A DNA stretch of 64,000 nucleotides. Origin: Pseudomonas sp. B21-040 (GTDB taxonomy: Bacteria > Pseudomonadota > Gammaproteobacteria > Pseudomonadales > Pseudomonadaceae). Every line of letters begins with the position of its first letter. Position 1 is the stretch's first letter. Shown piece after piece: positions 26,272 to 35,657 of this stretch. Location of the stretch: NCBI RefSeq assembly GCF_024748695.1, contig NZ_CP087176.1, positions 1,605,501-1,669,500 of the forward strand. Direction: 5' to 3'. Both the position numbers and the translations under genes were made by a program. Below the pieces are notes generated by a model that had not been told where the DNA came from, ran no database searches, and worked only from the letters and a program-made list of their open reading frames with translations.

Positions 26272-26282
26272 CTAATAATTAG
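26272..26282. promoter_or_regulatory. Possible MarR operator
   Basis: CTAATAATTAG is an 11-bp palindrome in an AT-rich promoter-like stretch 34 bp before the MarR gene. Members of this family often bind such sites and autoregulate; binding here is inferred. Confidence 0.4.
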
Positions 26283-26315
26283 TTTTTATTACTTCAGTCT
26301 AATCATGAGTGTTTT

Positions 26316-26750
26316 ATGCCGTTAACCGATCAACACCGCTTTGGCATGCAATTGGCCCAGATGTCGCGAGGCTGGCGTGCCGAATTGGACCGTCGACTGG
26401 CGGGGCTGGGATTGTCCCAGGCTCGCTGGCTAGTGCTGCTGCACCTGGCACGCTTCGAACAAGCCCCCACCCAGCGTGAACTGGCGCAAAGCGTCGGTGT
26501 TGAAGGGCCGACCCTGGCCCGATTGCTCGACAGCCTGGAAACCCAGGGACTGGTGCAGCGCCAAGCGGTGCTGGAAGACCGCCGGGCGAAAAAAATCGCT
26601 CTCTGCGCGCCGGCCCTTCCCCTGATCGAACAAATTGAAACCATTGCCACCCAACTGCGCCAAGAGCTGTTCGCAGGCGTCGACGAGGCCGATCTAAAGG
26701 TCTGCATGCGGGTTCACGGGCACATTCTGGCCAACCTGGAAAAATCTTGA
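26316..26750 (+). CDS. MarR/SlyA-family transcriptional regulator
   Basis: A 144-residue winged-helix regulator of the MarR family. The DNA-binding core is visible at about residues 50-90 (TQRELAQSVGVEGPTLARLLDSLE, partly quoted: ELAQSVGVEGPTLARLL) followed by the wing residues DRRAKK. The family acts as dimers that release DNA on binding small phenolic or oxidant ligands. The position between recQ and a FimV-like gene matches the order recalled for P. aeruginosa PA3344-PA3340. A palindrome just upstream suggests autoregulation. The ligand is unknown. Confidence 0.88.
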   Translation: MPLTDQHRFGMQLAQMSRGWRAELDRRLAGLGLSQARWLVLLHLARFEQAPTQRELAQSVGVEGPTLARLLDSLETQGLVQRQAVLEDRRAKKIALCAPALPLIEQIETIATQLRQELFAGVDEADLKVCMRVHGHILANLEKS

Positions 26751-26878
26751 CGCATAACCCCTCGCCAGACTTTTGAGATACCCCCGCTGGGCAGACTATA
26801 AAGAACTACTACGCAATATCGTGTTCGTAACGGATGTGCGAACACGCATAGGTTGGTTCTGTTATCTAAGGGATGCTC

Positions 26879-28582
26879 ATGCTTGAGAGTTGGCCATTGG
26901 TTTTACGGTGTGGCGCCAGGTTGTTTCTGGTCGGTGGTGCGATCACTTACTCGGCATTGGCGCCCGCGCTGGGCTTGGGGGATATCACGCTTCACTCCGC
27001 GCTGAATCAGCCATTGAGTGCCGACATCGCCCTGGTGGATGTCGGCGGGCTGGAGGAGGGCGAGTTGTCTGTCAGTCTGGCGACGGCAGATGAATTCAGT
27101 CGCGCTGGCGTGGAGCGGTTGTTCTTCCTCAACACCCTGAAGTTCACCCCGATCCTGCGGGGCAATCGAAGCCTGATCCGGGTCACCTCCAGCAAAGCGG
27201 TCAGCGAACCTTTCCTGAATTTTGTGGTGCAGCTCAATCAGCCCAACGGGCGCGTGCTGCGTGAGTACACGGTACTGATTGATCCACCAGGTACTCCGGG
27301 TGTCGAACCCGTCGCGGATGAGCCGGTCACCACGCCTCAGTCTTCTGCCTTCCCCGTCGTCAAACCCAGCGCGCCATCAAACCCGGTGAAGACATCCGCC
27401 GCAGTGCCGGTAGCGGTGCAACCTGCCACCGTCCCCGTGAATGATCCCGTTGTTGCCGAACAACTGGCCGCCAGCGTGCTGCACAACCAGCAGCTGCAAA
27501 CCACTGTCGACGAGTTGAATTCAAAGCTTCAAGCGCAGAACGAGCAGATCACCGGTCAGAAAAAACAGGTGACCGAATTGCAAACCCGATTGGCTGAAGT
27601 CACTCACGCGGCCGCCGAGCCCGTGACGCCAGTGCCTGTCGCGCCCACACCCGTCGTTGTCGAGGAGCAGGGAGCGACCCACTGGCAGTTGATCATTGGA
27701 TTGCTGGCGCTGGTGGCGTTGGCACTGCTGGGGTGGTTCGTTCGTCATCGACGCCAGCAAGTTCTGGTGTTGCCCGAGGCTTTCACCGATTTGCCGTCAC
27801 CGCAGGAGCCGGTACACGATCGTCCAGCACAACCATTGGCACACACCGCCATGCTTAAACCGGCCACCGATCACCGTGAAGCAACGTCAGCAGGCGATGT
27901 GCTGGAAGGTGTCGGCATCTACCTGACCTATGGTCGTTTTTCCGAAGCCGCAGCCTTGTTGCGAGAGGCGCTGAGCAAAGAGCCTCAACGCTCGGACCTG
28001 GCCGTGCAACTGCTGGAGGTGCTCGGTAAACAAGGTGATGTGCCCGCCTATGAGGCACAGGAAAACAGCCTGCGACAAGCCGGGTTTGACCGACAAAAAC
28101 TTCAGGACATCCGCACCCGTCACCCGAAACTGAACAGTGCGGTACCTGCGGTCGCGGCACCGGTCGTCGCCCCTGAGCAAGCCTCACCCAACGACGGTTT
28201 CCAGTTGAACCTGGATGATTTGTCGATGGATTCCAGTTGGGATCTCGTCAGTCCCTTCGACAGTTCGACGCCCGACGTGCACCCATTGCCCGACGCGTCA
28301 TTGCTGCCGGAACCCGAGCTGGAGTGGGACCCGGTACCTGATTTGCCGTTGCAGGCTGTCGATTTTCTCGATGAATTCAGCGACGTCAGTCAGTCATTGC
28401 AACATGAACCGCTGAGCCTTGCGCCGCTGGAGCCGAGCAACGCCGGTAAACTCGAGCAGGCCCAGACCTGCATTGACGATGGTGATCACGACAACGCCAT
28501 CGCGCTGCTGAATGAATTGCTCAAGGACGGCGACGAGCCACTTCGCCAGACCGCCCGCAGTCTGTTGGCCGGTATCCGCTGA
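26879..28582 (+). CDS. FimV/HubP-like inner-membrane protein
   Basis: A 567-residue protein with the FimV N-terminal domain (LGDITLHSALNQPLSADI), the periplasmic FimV peptidoglycan-binding-like region, Pro/Val-rich linker, a short coiled coil (about 195-235), one membrane helix (WQLIIGLLALVALALLGWF), an acidic cytoplasmic stretch with TPR-like content and the FimV C-terminal motif (LEQAQTCIDDGDHDNAIALL). FimV/HubP proteins organise the cell pole and type IV pili. This is the short paralogue found beside the MarR gene, not the full-length FimV. The start is set six nt after AAGGG; an ATG two codons earlier would overlap that site. Confidence 0.85.
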   Translation: MLESWPLVLRCGARLFLVGGAITYSALAPALGLGDITLHSALNQPLSADIALVDVGGLEEGELSVSLATADEFSRAGVERLFFLNTLKFTPILRGNRSLIRVTSSKAVSEPFLNFVVQLNQPNGRVLREYTVLIDPPGTPGVEPVADEPVTTPQSSAFPVVKPSAPSNPVKTSAAVPVAVQPATVPVNDPVVAEQLAASVLHNQQLQTTVDELNSKLQAQNEQITGQKKQVTELQTRLAEVTHAAAEPVTPVPVAPTPVVVEEQGATHWQLIIGLLALVALALLGWFVRHRRQQVLVLPEAFTDLPSPQEPVHDRPAQPLAHTAMLKPATDHREATSAGDVLEGVGIYLTYGRFSEAAALLREALSKEPQRSDLAVQLLEVLGKQGDVPAYEAQENSLRQAGFDRQKLQDIRTRHPKLNSAVPAVAAPVVAPEQASPNDGFQLNLDDLSMDSSWDLVSPFDSSTPDVHPLPDASLLPEPELEWDPVPDLPLQAVDFLDEFSDVSQSLQHEPLSLAPLEPSNAGKLEQAQTCIDDGDHDNAIALLNELLKDGDEPLRQTARSLLAGIR

Positions 28583-28626
28583 GGCTCTATGATAGCGACG
28601 CCCTCAGATTCAGAGACTCGCCCGTC

Positions 28627-28914
28627 ATGACCGCGCACAAACCGGAAATCGTCATCACCTACTGCACGCAATGCCAATGGCTATTGCGTGCCGCCTGGCT
28701 GGCTCAGGAACTGCTCAGTACCTTTGGCGATGACTTGGGCAAAGTGTCGCTGGTGCCCGGCACCGGCGGGGTGTTCCATATTTTCTGTGACGAGGTGCAG
28801 CTTTGGGAGCGCAAAGCCGATGGCGGTTTCCCGGAGGCCAAGGTGCTCAAGCAGCGGGTCCGCGATCAGATTGACCCGGACCGCGACCTGGGCCACAACG
28901 ACCGGACTCAGTGA
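28627..28914 (+). CDS. SelT/SelW/SelH (Rdx) family thioredoxin-like protein
   Basis: A 95-residue protein with the redox motif CTQC (Cys13-Cys16), here with cysteine in place of the selenocysteine of animal SelW. The family has a thioredoxin-like fold and a presumed role in thiol redox control. It overlaps the 3' end of the convergent EamA gene by 7 bp. Confidence 0.9.
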   Translation: MTAHKPEIVITYCTQCQWLLRAAWLAQELLSTFGDDLGKVSLVPGTGGVFHIFCDEVQLWERKADGGFPEAKVLKQRVRDQIDPDRDLGHNDRTQ

Positions 28915-29801
28915 GACGCCGCTTCAGCGACCACGGTCTTTTTGCTTGAGCCACCCGACAGCCTGCTGGACACCACGATCGCGACGATGATCAACGCGCC
29001 GCCGACCAGCATGCCCAGCGTCGGGTTTTCATTGAACAGCAGCCAGGCCATGGTGATCCCGTAAACCGGTTCCAGGGCGAACACCACCGCCGCAGTGCGT
29101 GCCTTGATCACCGCCAGGCTGGCGACGAACAGGCTGTGTGCAACGCCGGTGCAGAACACCCCGAGCAGACCGATCCACAGCCAGTCGATGCCGCGCACTT
29201 CGCTCAATTGCGGTGCCGCCACGGGCAGCAGGCACACCGCGACCACCACGTTCTGGCACAGCGCGGCCTGCACCGGCGGGATTCGCCCGGAGCTGGCCCG
29301 GTTGGTCAGTGACAGCAAGGCAAACAACAGCCCGGAACCGACGGCCCAAAGCAGGCCGGTGGTAGCGCCGCTGGCCAGATCGAAGTCCGGGGTGACCAGC
29401 ACCAACCCGACACTCACCAGCACGACCAGCAGGATTTCGTTGGCGCGAATCCGCTCGCGGAAAACCAGCCCTTCGAGCATGACGGTAAACGCCGGGAAAC
29501 TGGCAAAACCCAGGGTCGCAATCGCCACACCCGCCACCTTCACCGCAATGAAGAAACTCACCCAGTGCCCGGCCAGCAACAAACCGCTGAGCAGCAGACG
29601 GCGCCAGTCCACGGCTTCAAGCTGTTGCCAGCGGGTGTTGCTGGCGAAGCGCGCAAACACCGCCAGGGCCAGGACCGCAAACGCGGCACGGCCAAAGACG
29701 ATGACAGCGGGGGAGGCGGCAGCGAGCTTGCCGAACACACCGGTCAGGCCGAACATCAGTGCGCCGATATGCAAAGCGCCAAGGGCGGTACGGGGAGTCA
29801 T
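28908..29801 (-). CDS. EamA/DMT-family metabolite exporter
   Basis: A 297-residue protein with ten predicted membrane helices in two EamA halves (first half to about residue 140, second from about 150). The drug/metabolite transporter superfamily exports amino acids and other metabolites; the substrate cannot be read from the sequence. An AraC-family regulator gene lies upstream on the same strand beyond a long inverted repeat and could control it. Confidence 0.88.
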   Translation of the reverse strand: MTPRTALGALHIGALMFGLTGVFGKLAAASPAVIVFGRAAFAVLALAVFARFASNTRWQQLEAVDWRRLLLSGLLLAGHWVSFFIAVKVAGVAIATLGFASFPAFTVMLEGLVFRERIRANEILLVVLVSVGLVLVTPDFDLASGATTGLLWAVGSGLLFALLSLTNRASSGRIPPVQAALCQNVVVAVCLLPVAAPQLSEVRGIDWLWIGLLGVFCTGVAHSLFVASLAVIKARTAAVVFALEPVYGITMAWLLFNENPTLGMLVGGALIIVAIVVSSRLSGGSSKKTVVAEAASH

Positions 29802-29851
29802 TACAATCCTTGATTAACGTAGTAAGCCAAACCGACAGAGTCCACGGACTT

Positions 29852-30010
29852 GTAGCAGCTGGCGAAGCCTGCGTCAGACTCGGGCCGCGTTCGGACGAAG
29901 CGGTCGTAAAACCGGAAAACGCGGTGCATCAGACACATCGCATTTGTCCCGATTGCGACCGCTTCGTCCGAACGCAGCCCGAGTCTGACGCAGGCTTCGC
30001 CAGCGGCTAC
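29852..30010. repeat. Long inverted repeat (~55-bp arms)
   Basis: The arm GTAGCAGCTGGCGAAGCCTG... (29852-29906) is matched by a nearly perfect inverted copy at 29955-30010 around a ~48-bp centre. The arm is related to repeats at 36237 and 38393. It fills most of the spacer between the AraC and EamA genes and may act as a transcript-end hairpin; it looks like a non-autonomous REP/MITE-type element. Confidence 0.8.
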
Positions 30011-30053
30011 ATTAAATCGCGTGAGGCTTGGCGTGTCTGTCGTCAGACTCGCG

Positions 30054-30812
30054 TCATTTATCGCCAGCCTCGCGCCGCAGTTTGCCGGGGGAAGCGCCAA
30101 ACTCACGCAATACCGCCGCGGCGAAAGCACTCTGGGAGCTATAGCCGACCCGGCTGGCAATCTCGCCGATGGGCAATGGTGAATCGCGCAGCAATCCCAC
30201 CGCCAGATGAAGCCGCCGGCTGCGGATGTAGTCCATTGGCGTCTGCCCGCATTCGGCGATAAACCGTGCGTGCAAGCGAGCGCTGGACAGCCCGGCCACC
30301 TGGGCCAGATCTGCCACTTGCAGCGGATAAGCCGCGTATTGATCGATGTGCGCATTCATCGCCGCATACGGCAGGCGCCGTCCGCCGACGCTGTCAGGTT
30401 TGGCGTTATTAAGGCTGGCCAGCAACAGCACTGCGCCTTGTTGCGCGATCAACGGATCGTTGACCTGACTGCCTGCCAGCCAATTGACCAATTGGCTTTG
30501 CCCGGCATCCAGCGGCAGGCGCCCGGCGTTGTCGAGCAGGCGGCGACTGGCTTCGGCGTGGTCACCCAGAGACTGTGAAATCCATTGATCGCTCGGCACA
30601 TCCAGCACCAGGCAACGGCTGCCATTGCTACTGCCGCACGCGTGATGGAAACCGGACGGGACGACCACGAAACTCTGCTGCACCACCTGGCTGCCATGGC
30701 CATCGACTTCGAAGTCCAGCGCACCCGACAAGCCGAACACCAGTTGAGCGTGGTCGTGGCTGTGGACGATCAAGTCTTCGGTGTACTGGCGTAGTGTGAG
30801 GATCGGTCTCAT
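30054..30812 (-). CDS. AraC-family transcriptional regulator
   Basis: A 252-residue regulator with an N-terminal cupin sensor (HSHDHAQLVFGLSG; conserved HxHxxxQ) and a C-terminal double helix-turn-helix (LQVADLAQVAGLSSARLHARF and the AraC motif IGEIASRVGYSSQSAFAAA, each partly quoted). The start is the ATG 7 nt after AGGAG; a GTG one codon earlier is in frame. The small cupin type commonly regulates an adjacent transporter, here the EamA exporter downstream (inferred). Confidence 0.88.
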   Translation of the reverse strand: MRPILTLRQYTEDLIVHSHDHAQLVFGLSGALDFEVDGHGSQVVQQSFVVVPSGFHHACGSSNGSRCLVLDVPSDQWISQSLGDHAEASRRLLDNAGRLPLDAGQSQLVNWLAGSQVNDPLIAQQGAVLLLASLNNAKPDSVGGRRLPYAAMNAHIDQYAAYPLQVADLAQVAGLSSARLHARFIAECGQTPMDYIRSRRLHLAVGLLRDSPLPIGEIASRVGYSSQSAFAAAVLREFGASPGKLRREAGDK

Positions 30813-30940
30813 CACAGGTCTCCTGGCATGATGGGGCCAGTCTACACCGGCCTGCCGCTGTCACAGGAATGACTCGCCACTGTCATGCTCAATTAACCCG
30901 ATCGGCGCAACCTTGGAAAAACCATCGCAGAGGGTTGCCC

Positions 30941-31756
30941 ATGACCAGCGCCGAGCTCGCCAAACCCAGTCGTAAGCAACGTGTGCGCACCTTATGGATT
31001 TCCGATGTGCACCTGGGCACTCGGGATTGCCAGGCCGAACACCTGTCGCAGTTTCTCAAGGGCTACCACGCGGACAAGATTTACCTGGTCGGCGACATCA
31101 TCGACGGCTGGAAACTGCGCGGCGGCATGTATTGGCCGCAGGCGCACACCAACGTGATCCGGCGCTTGCTGACCATGAGCAAGCGCGGCACCGAAGTCAT
31201 CTATGTGACCGGCAATCACGACGAATTCCTGCGTCGCTATTCCAAGCTGATTCTGGGCAACATCCAACTGGTGGATGAAGCCGTGCACGTGACCGCCGAT
31301 GGCCGTCACCTGCTGGTTATCCATGGCGATCAGTTCGATGTCATCACCCGGTATCACCGCTGGCTGGCCTTTCTCGGCGACTCGGCCTACGAATTCACCC
31401 TGACCCTCAACCGCTGGCTCAACCATTGGCGCGCCCGTTATGGCTATGGTTATTGGTCGTTGTCGGCGTACCTCAAGCACAAGGTGAAAACCGCGGTCAG
31501 CTTCATCAGCGACTTCGAGGAAGCTATCGCTCACGAATGCCTGAAGCGCGAGTTGCATGGCGTGGTGTGCGGGCACATTCACCACGCCGAGATTCGCAAG
31601 GTCGGCGAGGTGGATTACCTCAATTGCGGGGACTGGGTGGAGTCGTGCACGGCGCTGATCGAGCATTGGGACGGGACGATCGAGCTGTATCGCCTGGCGG
31701 ATGCTCAGGCGCGGGAAGCTGAATTGAGGGCCATCAAGGTCGCCGAACCGGCCTAG
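30941..31756 (+). CDS. UDP-2,3-diacylglucosamine diphosphatase-like metallophosphoesterase
   Basis: A 271-residue calcineurin-like phosphoesterase with the full metal-binding set: DVHLGT, GDIIDGW, GNHDEF, HGDQFD and GHIHHAE. The family includes LpxH-type enzymes that cleave UDP-2,3-diacylglucosamine in lipid A synthesis. This longer form with RYHRWLAFLG and CGDWVESCTA is the LpxH-related paralogue often annotated by that name in Pseudomonas; the true substrate is not proven. The start is the ATG preceded by AGAGGG; the upstream in-frame ATG at 30869 has no such site. Confidence 0.82.
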   Translation: MTSAELAKPSRKQRVRTLWISDVHLGTRDCQAEHLSQFLKGYHADKIYLVGDIIDGWKLRGGMYWPQAHTNVIRRLLTMSKRGTEVIYVTGNHDEFLRRYSKLILGNIQLVDEAVHVTADGRHLLVIHGDQFDVITRYHRWLAFLGDSAYEFTLTLNRWLNHWRARYGYGYWSLSAYLKHKVKTAVSFISDFEEAIAHECLKRELHGVVCGHIHHAEIRKVGEVDYLNCGDWVESCTALIEHWDGTIELYRLADAQAREAELRAIKVAEPA

Positions 31757-31779
31757 GAATACGGTGTCTGGGCAGGCCT

Positions 31780-31872
31780 CATCGCGGGCAAGCCCGCTCC
31801 CACATTGAGCAAGGTGAACACTAGATTTGTGACTGCTAGAAAAGCCTGTGGGAGCGGGCTTGCCCGCGATGG
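31780..31872. repeat. REP-type inverted pair
   Basis: ATCGCGGGCAAGCCCGCTCC and its inverted partner flank a ~50-bp centre in the spacer between convergent genes. Confidence 0.8.
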
Positions 31873-31898
31873 ACCGCGCAGCGGTCCCCTGAGGTCTA

Positions 31899-32489
31899 TC
31901 AGGCCGGCGAATGTTGTTCCATCGCCGCTGTATAAATCGAGTTCTTCGGTTGGGCGAACACCCGCTCCATCATCGGCTCAAAGAAGCTCAGTGGCAGCGT
32001 CTCATACTCAGGGTCGAACGCCGCCGCATCGTACTTGGCACAGAACTCGATGGTCGCCTGATATTGCGGGTGTCCGCTGAATTGCTCGCGCAGGTGCCGA
32101 TCCATCCCCAGGTGATGGAAGAAGTAGTAACCCTGGAAAATCCCGTGTTTCTCCACCATCCATAAGTTGTCGGCGCTGACGAACGGCTTGAGGATCGCCG
32201 CTGCAATGTCCGGGTGGTTGTAGGAGCCAAGGGTGTCGCCGATGTCGTGCAGCAGCGCACAGACCACGTATTCTTCATCACGGCCATCGCGCCAGGCGCG
32301 GCTGGCGGTTTGCAGCGAATGGGTCAGGCGATCTACCGGGAAGCCGCCAAAATCACCCGCCAGCAACTTCAGGTGCGCCACAATCCGTGCCGGTAATTGT
32401 TTGGCGTAGGCACTGAAGTCCGCGGCGATGATCGCCCAGTCTTCCTGCGTGCCATCCTGCATGTGCGTGAATCGGGCATGGGCATTCAT
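31899..32489 (-). CDS. HD-domain phosphohydrolase
   Basis: A 196-residue HD-superfamily protein: a distal His in THSLQTASRA, the HD dyad in LLHDIGDTLG, a His in YNHPD and a downstream Asp region. Such proteins are metal-dependent phosphohydrolases on nucleotides or related compounds. The closest recognisable relatives are stand-alone HD proteins with no fixed substrate. Followed by a REP pair. Confidence 0.85.
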   Translation of the reverse strand: MNAHARFTHMQDGTQEDWAIIAADFSAYAKQLPARIVAHLKLLAGDFGGFPVDRLTHSLQTASRAWRDGRDEEYVVCALLHDIGDTLGSYNHPDIAAAILKPFVSADNLWMVEKHGIFQGYYFFHHLGMDRHLREQFSGHPQYQATIEFCAKYDAAAFDPEYETLPLSFFEPMMERVFAQPKNSIYTAAMEQHSPA

Positions 32490-32588
32490 CAGCTATCCTC
32501 TTGTTCTAATCGAATGGGATGTCTTGAGTGTAGAACTTGGATCCAATATTACATTGGCCACGCAGGTCGCTTTTATGGCCAGTGGAGC

Positions 32589-32900
32589 CTAGAAGGGCAC
32601 ACGACCCAGAATCATGTCGCGGTACATGACAAAGTCGCCAAGCAGGCTATAAAGAGGATGTTGGAAGGTTGCAGGTCGATTCTTCTCAAAGAAGAAATGC
32701 CCGACCCAGGCGAAGCTGTAACCGGCCAGCGGAAGGGCCCAAAGCAACAGCCATGCGCCTTTGCCGATGGTCAGGGCCAGGATGAAAATGACCAGCGTCG
32801 TGCCGATAAAGTGCAGTCGTCGGCAAGTACTGTCGCTGTGTTCGCTGAGGTAATACGGGTAGAACTCAGCAAAACTGTTGAAACGTTTGATGTTTTCCAC
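32589..32900 (-). CDS. Mpo1-like (DUF962) membrane protein
   Basis: A 103-residue protein with the DUF962/Mpo1 pattern: FYPYYLSEHSD, CRRLHFIGT, two membrane helices and WVGHFFFEKNRPATFQHP. Yeast Mpo1 is an iron-dependent dioxygenase acting on 2-hydroxy fatty acids; the bacterial role is not established. The usual family start corresponds to GTG here (VENIKRFNSF). An in-frame ATG at 32981 would add 27 residues that do not fit the family, so GTG is preferred; neither has a strong ribosome site. Confidence 0.78.
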   Translation of the reverse strand: MENIKRFNSFAEFYPYYLSEHSDSTCRRLHFIGTTLVIFILALTIGKGAWLLLWALPLAGYSFAWVGHFFFEKNRPATFQHPLYSLLGDFVMYRDMILGRVPF

Positions 32901-33063
32901 GACTGCGATCTCTGTGGTTATTGTTCTGATTGCAAGTTGTTCTGCGGGTAGCTTATTTGAGTCTAGAGTGATCAATGGCATCAGCCAGTGACAATAGGCG
33001 CCACTTTAGTATCCTTTGGAAATCAGCCGCGTCAGACGGCTCACCGAACGTGAAGTAAACGCC

Positions 33064-34125
33064 ATGAGCGAACGAACGACTTCTGCAAGCTGGGCGATGG
33101 GGATTGTCAAGGCACTGGAGATGGACGGTCTGGATTGCCGGGCTCTGTTCAAGCAGCTAGGGCTCGACTACGCATCGCTGGATGATCCGGATGCGCGCTT
33201 CACGCAAGATTCCATGACGCGTCTGTGGCAGCGCGCGGTCGAGCTGTCCGGCAACCCGGCGATAGGCCTGAACATGGGCAAAGTGGTGCGACCGGCCTCC
33301 TTCCATGTGGCGGGTTACGCCTTGATGTCCAGCCAGACCCTGGCCGAAGGCTTTCAGCGACTGGTGCGCTATCAGCGGATCATTGCCGAAAGTGCCGACT
33401 TGAGTTTCCGCCTGCTGGATGAGGGTTATGCGCTGATTCTGACGGTGCATGGCGACCACTTGCCACCCACCCGGCAAAGTGCCGAAGCGTCGCTGGCCTG
33501 TGCGTTGGCGTTGTGCGGCTGGTTGACCGGGCGCACGCTGCAACCGCGCAAGGTGCTGGTGCAGGGCGATCAACCCGTCGACCTCGAACCGTATAAACAA
33601 GCCTTTCATGCGCCGTTGGTGTTCAACGCGGCTTACGATGCGTTGATCTTTGAACGTGCCGACATGGAAGCCCCCCTGCCAACTGCCAACGAAGCGATGG
33701 CGCTGCTGCATGACCGGTTTGCCGGCGAGTACCTGGCACGGTTCTCCGAGAGCCGCGTGACGCACAATGCGCGTCAAGTGTTGTGTCGTCTGCTGCCGCA
33801 GGGCGAACCCAAGCGCGATACCGTGGCGCAAACGCTGCACTTGTCACAGCGCACCTTGCAGCGGCGCTTGCAGGAGGAGGGCACCAGTTTTCAGGCGTTG
33901 CTCGATGACACGCGACGTGAATTGGCCGAGCAATACCTTGCCCAGCCCACCATGACCCTGCTGGAAATTGCCTACTTGCTGGGGTTCGCCGATCCGAGCA
34001 ACTTCTTCCGCGCCTTCCGCCGCTGGTTTGACGCCACGCCCGGCGAGTACCGGGCGCATCTGACGGACGCGGCAGGGCTGGTCAGTGCCGCCAGAACGCA
34101 GGAATGCACAGAACAAACACCGTAA
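33064..34125 (+). CDS. OruR-like AraC-family regulator
   Basis: A 353-residue regulator with an N-terminal arabinose-binding-like domain of the OruR/GlxA-type group (SFHVAGYALMSSQTLAEGF) and a C-terminal AraC helix-turn-helix pair (HLSQRTLQRRLQEEGTSF; IAYLLGFADPSNFFRAFRRW). OruR of P. aeruginosa acts in ornithine use, but this large family has many specificities, so the effector is open. The start is MSERTTSASW; a longer frame upstream is less supported. Its 3' end overlaps trkH by 44 bp tail-to-tail. Confidence 0.85.
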   Translation: MSERTTSASWAMGIVKALEMDGLDCRALFKQLGLDYASLDDPDARFTQDSMTRLWQRAVELSGNPAIGLNMGKVVRPASFHVAGYALMSSQTLAEGFQRLVRYQRIIAESADLSFRLLDEGYALILTVHGDHLPPTRQSAEASLACALALCGWLTGRTLQPRKVLVQGDQPVDLEPYKQAFHAPLVFNAAYDALIFERADMEAPLPTANEAMALLHDRFAGEYLARFSESRVTHNARQVLCRLLPQGEPKRDTVAQTLHLSQRTLQRRLQEEGTSFQALLDDTRRELAEQYLAQPTMTLLEIAYLLGFADPSNFFRAFRRWFDATPGEYRAHLTDAAGLVSAARTQECTEQTP

Positions 34126-35536
34126 TGATCTCCAGTCGGCCGAGCAGCATGCCGAACGACAGAATCCACTTGGCGGCGTCCGGCAACGATGAAAAGTTAC
34201 CCGACGGCCCGATGGTCGGACCCAACCCCGGCCCGACACCGGACACGGTACTGGCCGCACCGGTCAGGGCGGTCATCCAGTCCACGCCGAGCAGTGAGAG
34301 CAGCAACGCGATGACGCAGATGGTGATGGCAAAGAAGAACGAAAACGTCAGGATCGAACGCACGATTTCTTCGTCGAGACGGTGACCGTTGTACTTCTGC
34401 TTGATCACCGCGCGCGGGTGAATCAACTGGTTAAGGTTGGCCTTGAGCAGGATATAGGCGACCTGGAAGCGGAATATCTTGATCCCGCCGGCCGTCGAGC
34501 CGGAGCAGCCGCCGACAAAGCCCAGGTAGAAGAACAGCATCAGCGAGAAATTGCCCCACAGGCTGTAATCCCCCAGCGCAAAACCGGTGGTGGTGACCAC
34601 CGACGTCACGTTAAACGCCACGTGCCGCAAGGCTTCGAGCCAATGCAGTTGGGTGGTCCACCAGTACCAGGTGCCGAGCACCAGCCAGGTCACCAGCAGC
34701 ATGCCGAGCATCCCTTGAACCTGCTGATCCCTGAATAACGCCCAGCGGTTGCCGCGCAAGGTCGCCACATACAGGGTGAAGGGCAGGCTGCCGAGAATCA
34801 TGATGACGATCGCCACCCAGTGCACCGCCGGTTGTGTCCACTTGGCCAGTGACTGGTCCGACGTGGAAAACCCTCCGGTCGAGATCGCGGACATCGCATG
34901 GTTGATCGCATCAAACAGACTCATTCCGGCCCACCACAGCGCGAGGCTGCCGACAATGGTGATGCCGACGTAGGCGGCCACGATCAAGCGCGCCACCATG
35001 TGCGAGCGAGGCATGATTTTTTCGGAGCGGTCCGACGATTCGGTCTGAAACAGGCGCATGCCACCGATACGCAACAGCGGCAAAATGGCGACTGCCATGC
35101 CGATAAAGCCGATGCCGCCGAGCCAGTGCAGCAGCGAGCGCCACATCAGAATGCCGGGTGACATGGTGTCCAGGCCACTGAGTACTGTGGAGCCGGTGGC
35201 GGTGATGCCGGACATGCTTTCGAAGAAGGAGTCGGTGTAGCTGATGTGCTGGGTCAGCAAAAATGGCAGCGCGGCGAAGATGCACACCACCAGCCAACTG
35301 CTGACGGTCAACAAATACATGTCCCGTGGACGCAGGTGAACATGCTCGGGACGTCCGGGGATGACCAGCGCCAGGCCAGCCACAAACGTAATCATGCTCG
35401 ACCACAGGAACGACGGCAGGTCGTTGGTGCGGTCGAAGATCACCAGGGTTGCCATGGGCACGATCATGGAGATCGCCAGCGTGATCAGGAAGATGCCGAT
35501 GATAAAACCAATAATCCGTAAGGTCGGCAACGCCAT
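34082..35536 (-). CDS. trkH: Trk/Ktr-type potassium uptake protein TrkH
   Basis: A 484-residue potassium-channel-like transporter subunit with four pore-loop repeats; visible filter-like segments include SGITATGSTVLSG, AISTGGFSTSD, VVTTTGFALGDY and ASTVSGVGPGLG, between many membrane helices. It works with the NAD-binding TrkA subunit, not in this window. The start MALPTLRIIGF gives the usual family length; the frame is open for another 123 residues upstream, which overlaps a divergent gene and is rejected. Confidence 0.93.
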   Translation of the reverse strand: MALPTLRIIGFIIGIFLITLAISMIVPMATLVIFDRTNDLPSFLWSSMITFVAGLALVIPGRPEHVHLRPRDMYLLTVSSWLVVCIFAALPFLLTQHISYTDSFFESMSGITATGSTVLSGLDTMSPGILMWRSLLHWLGGIGFIGMAVAILPLLRIGGMRLFQTESSDRSEKIMPRSHMVARLIVAAYVGITIVGSLALWWAGMSLFDAINHAMSAISTGGFSTSDQSLAKWTQPAVHWVAIVIMILGSLPFTLYVATLRGNRWALFRDQQVQGMLGMLLVTWLVLGTWYWWTTQLHWLEALRHVAFNVTSVVTTTGFALGDYSLWGNFSLMLFFYLGFVGGCSGSTAGGIKIFRFQVAYILLKANLNQLIHPRAVIKQKYNGHRLDEEIVRSILTFSFFFAITICVIALLLSLLGVDWMTALTGAASTVSGVGPGLGPTIGPSGNFSSLPDAAKWILSFGMLLGRLEIITVFVLCIPAFWRH

Positions 35537-35657
35537 GAAATCCGCTCGGGCTGTTGTGGAGGAGGGCGCCATTCTACCTGCGGGGCAGGGCATGTAAACC
35601 GACGCCGCTTGCGCACTTGCAGCTAGAATAGCCAAACATTTTTTCAGGAGGTGGCCG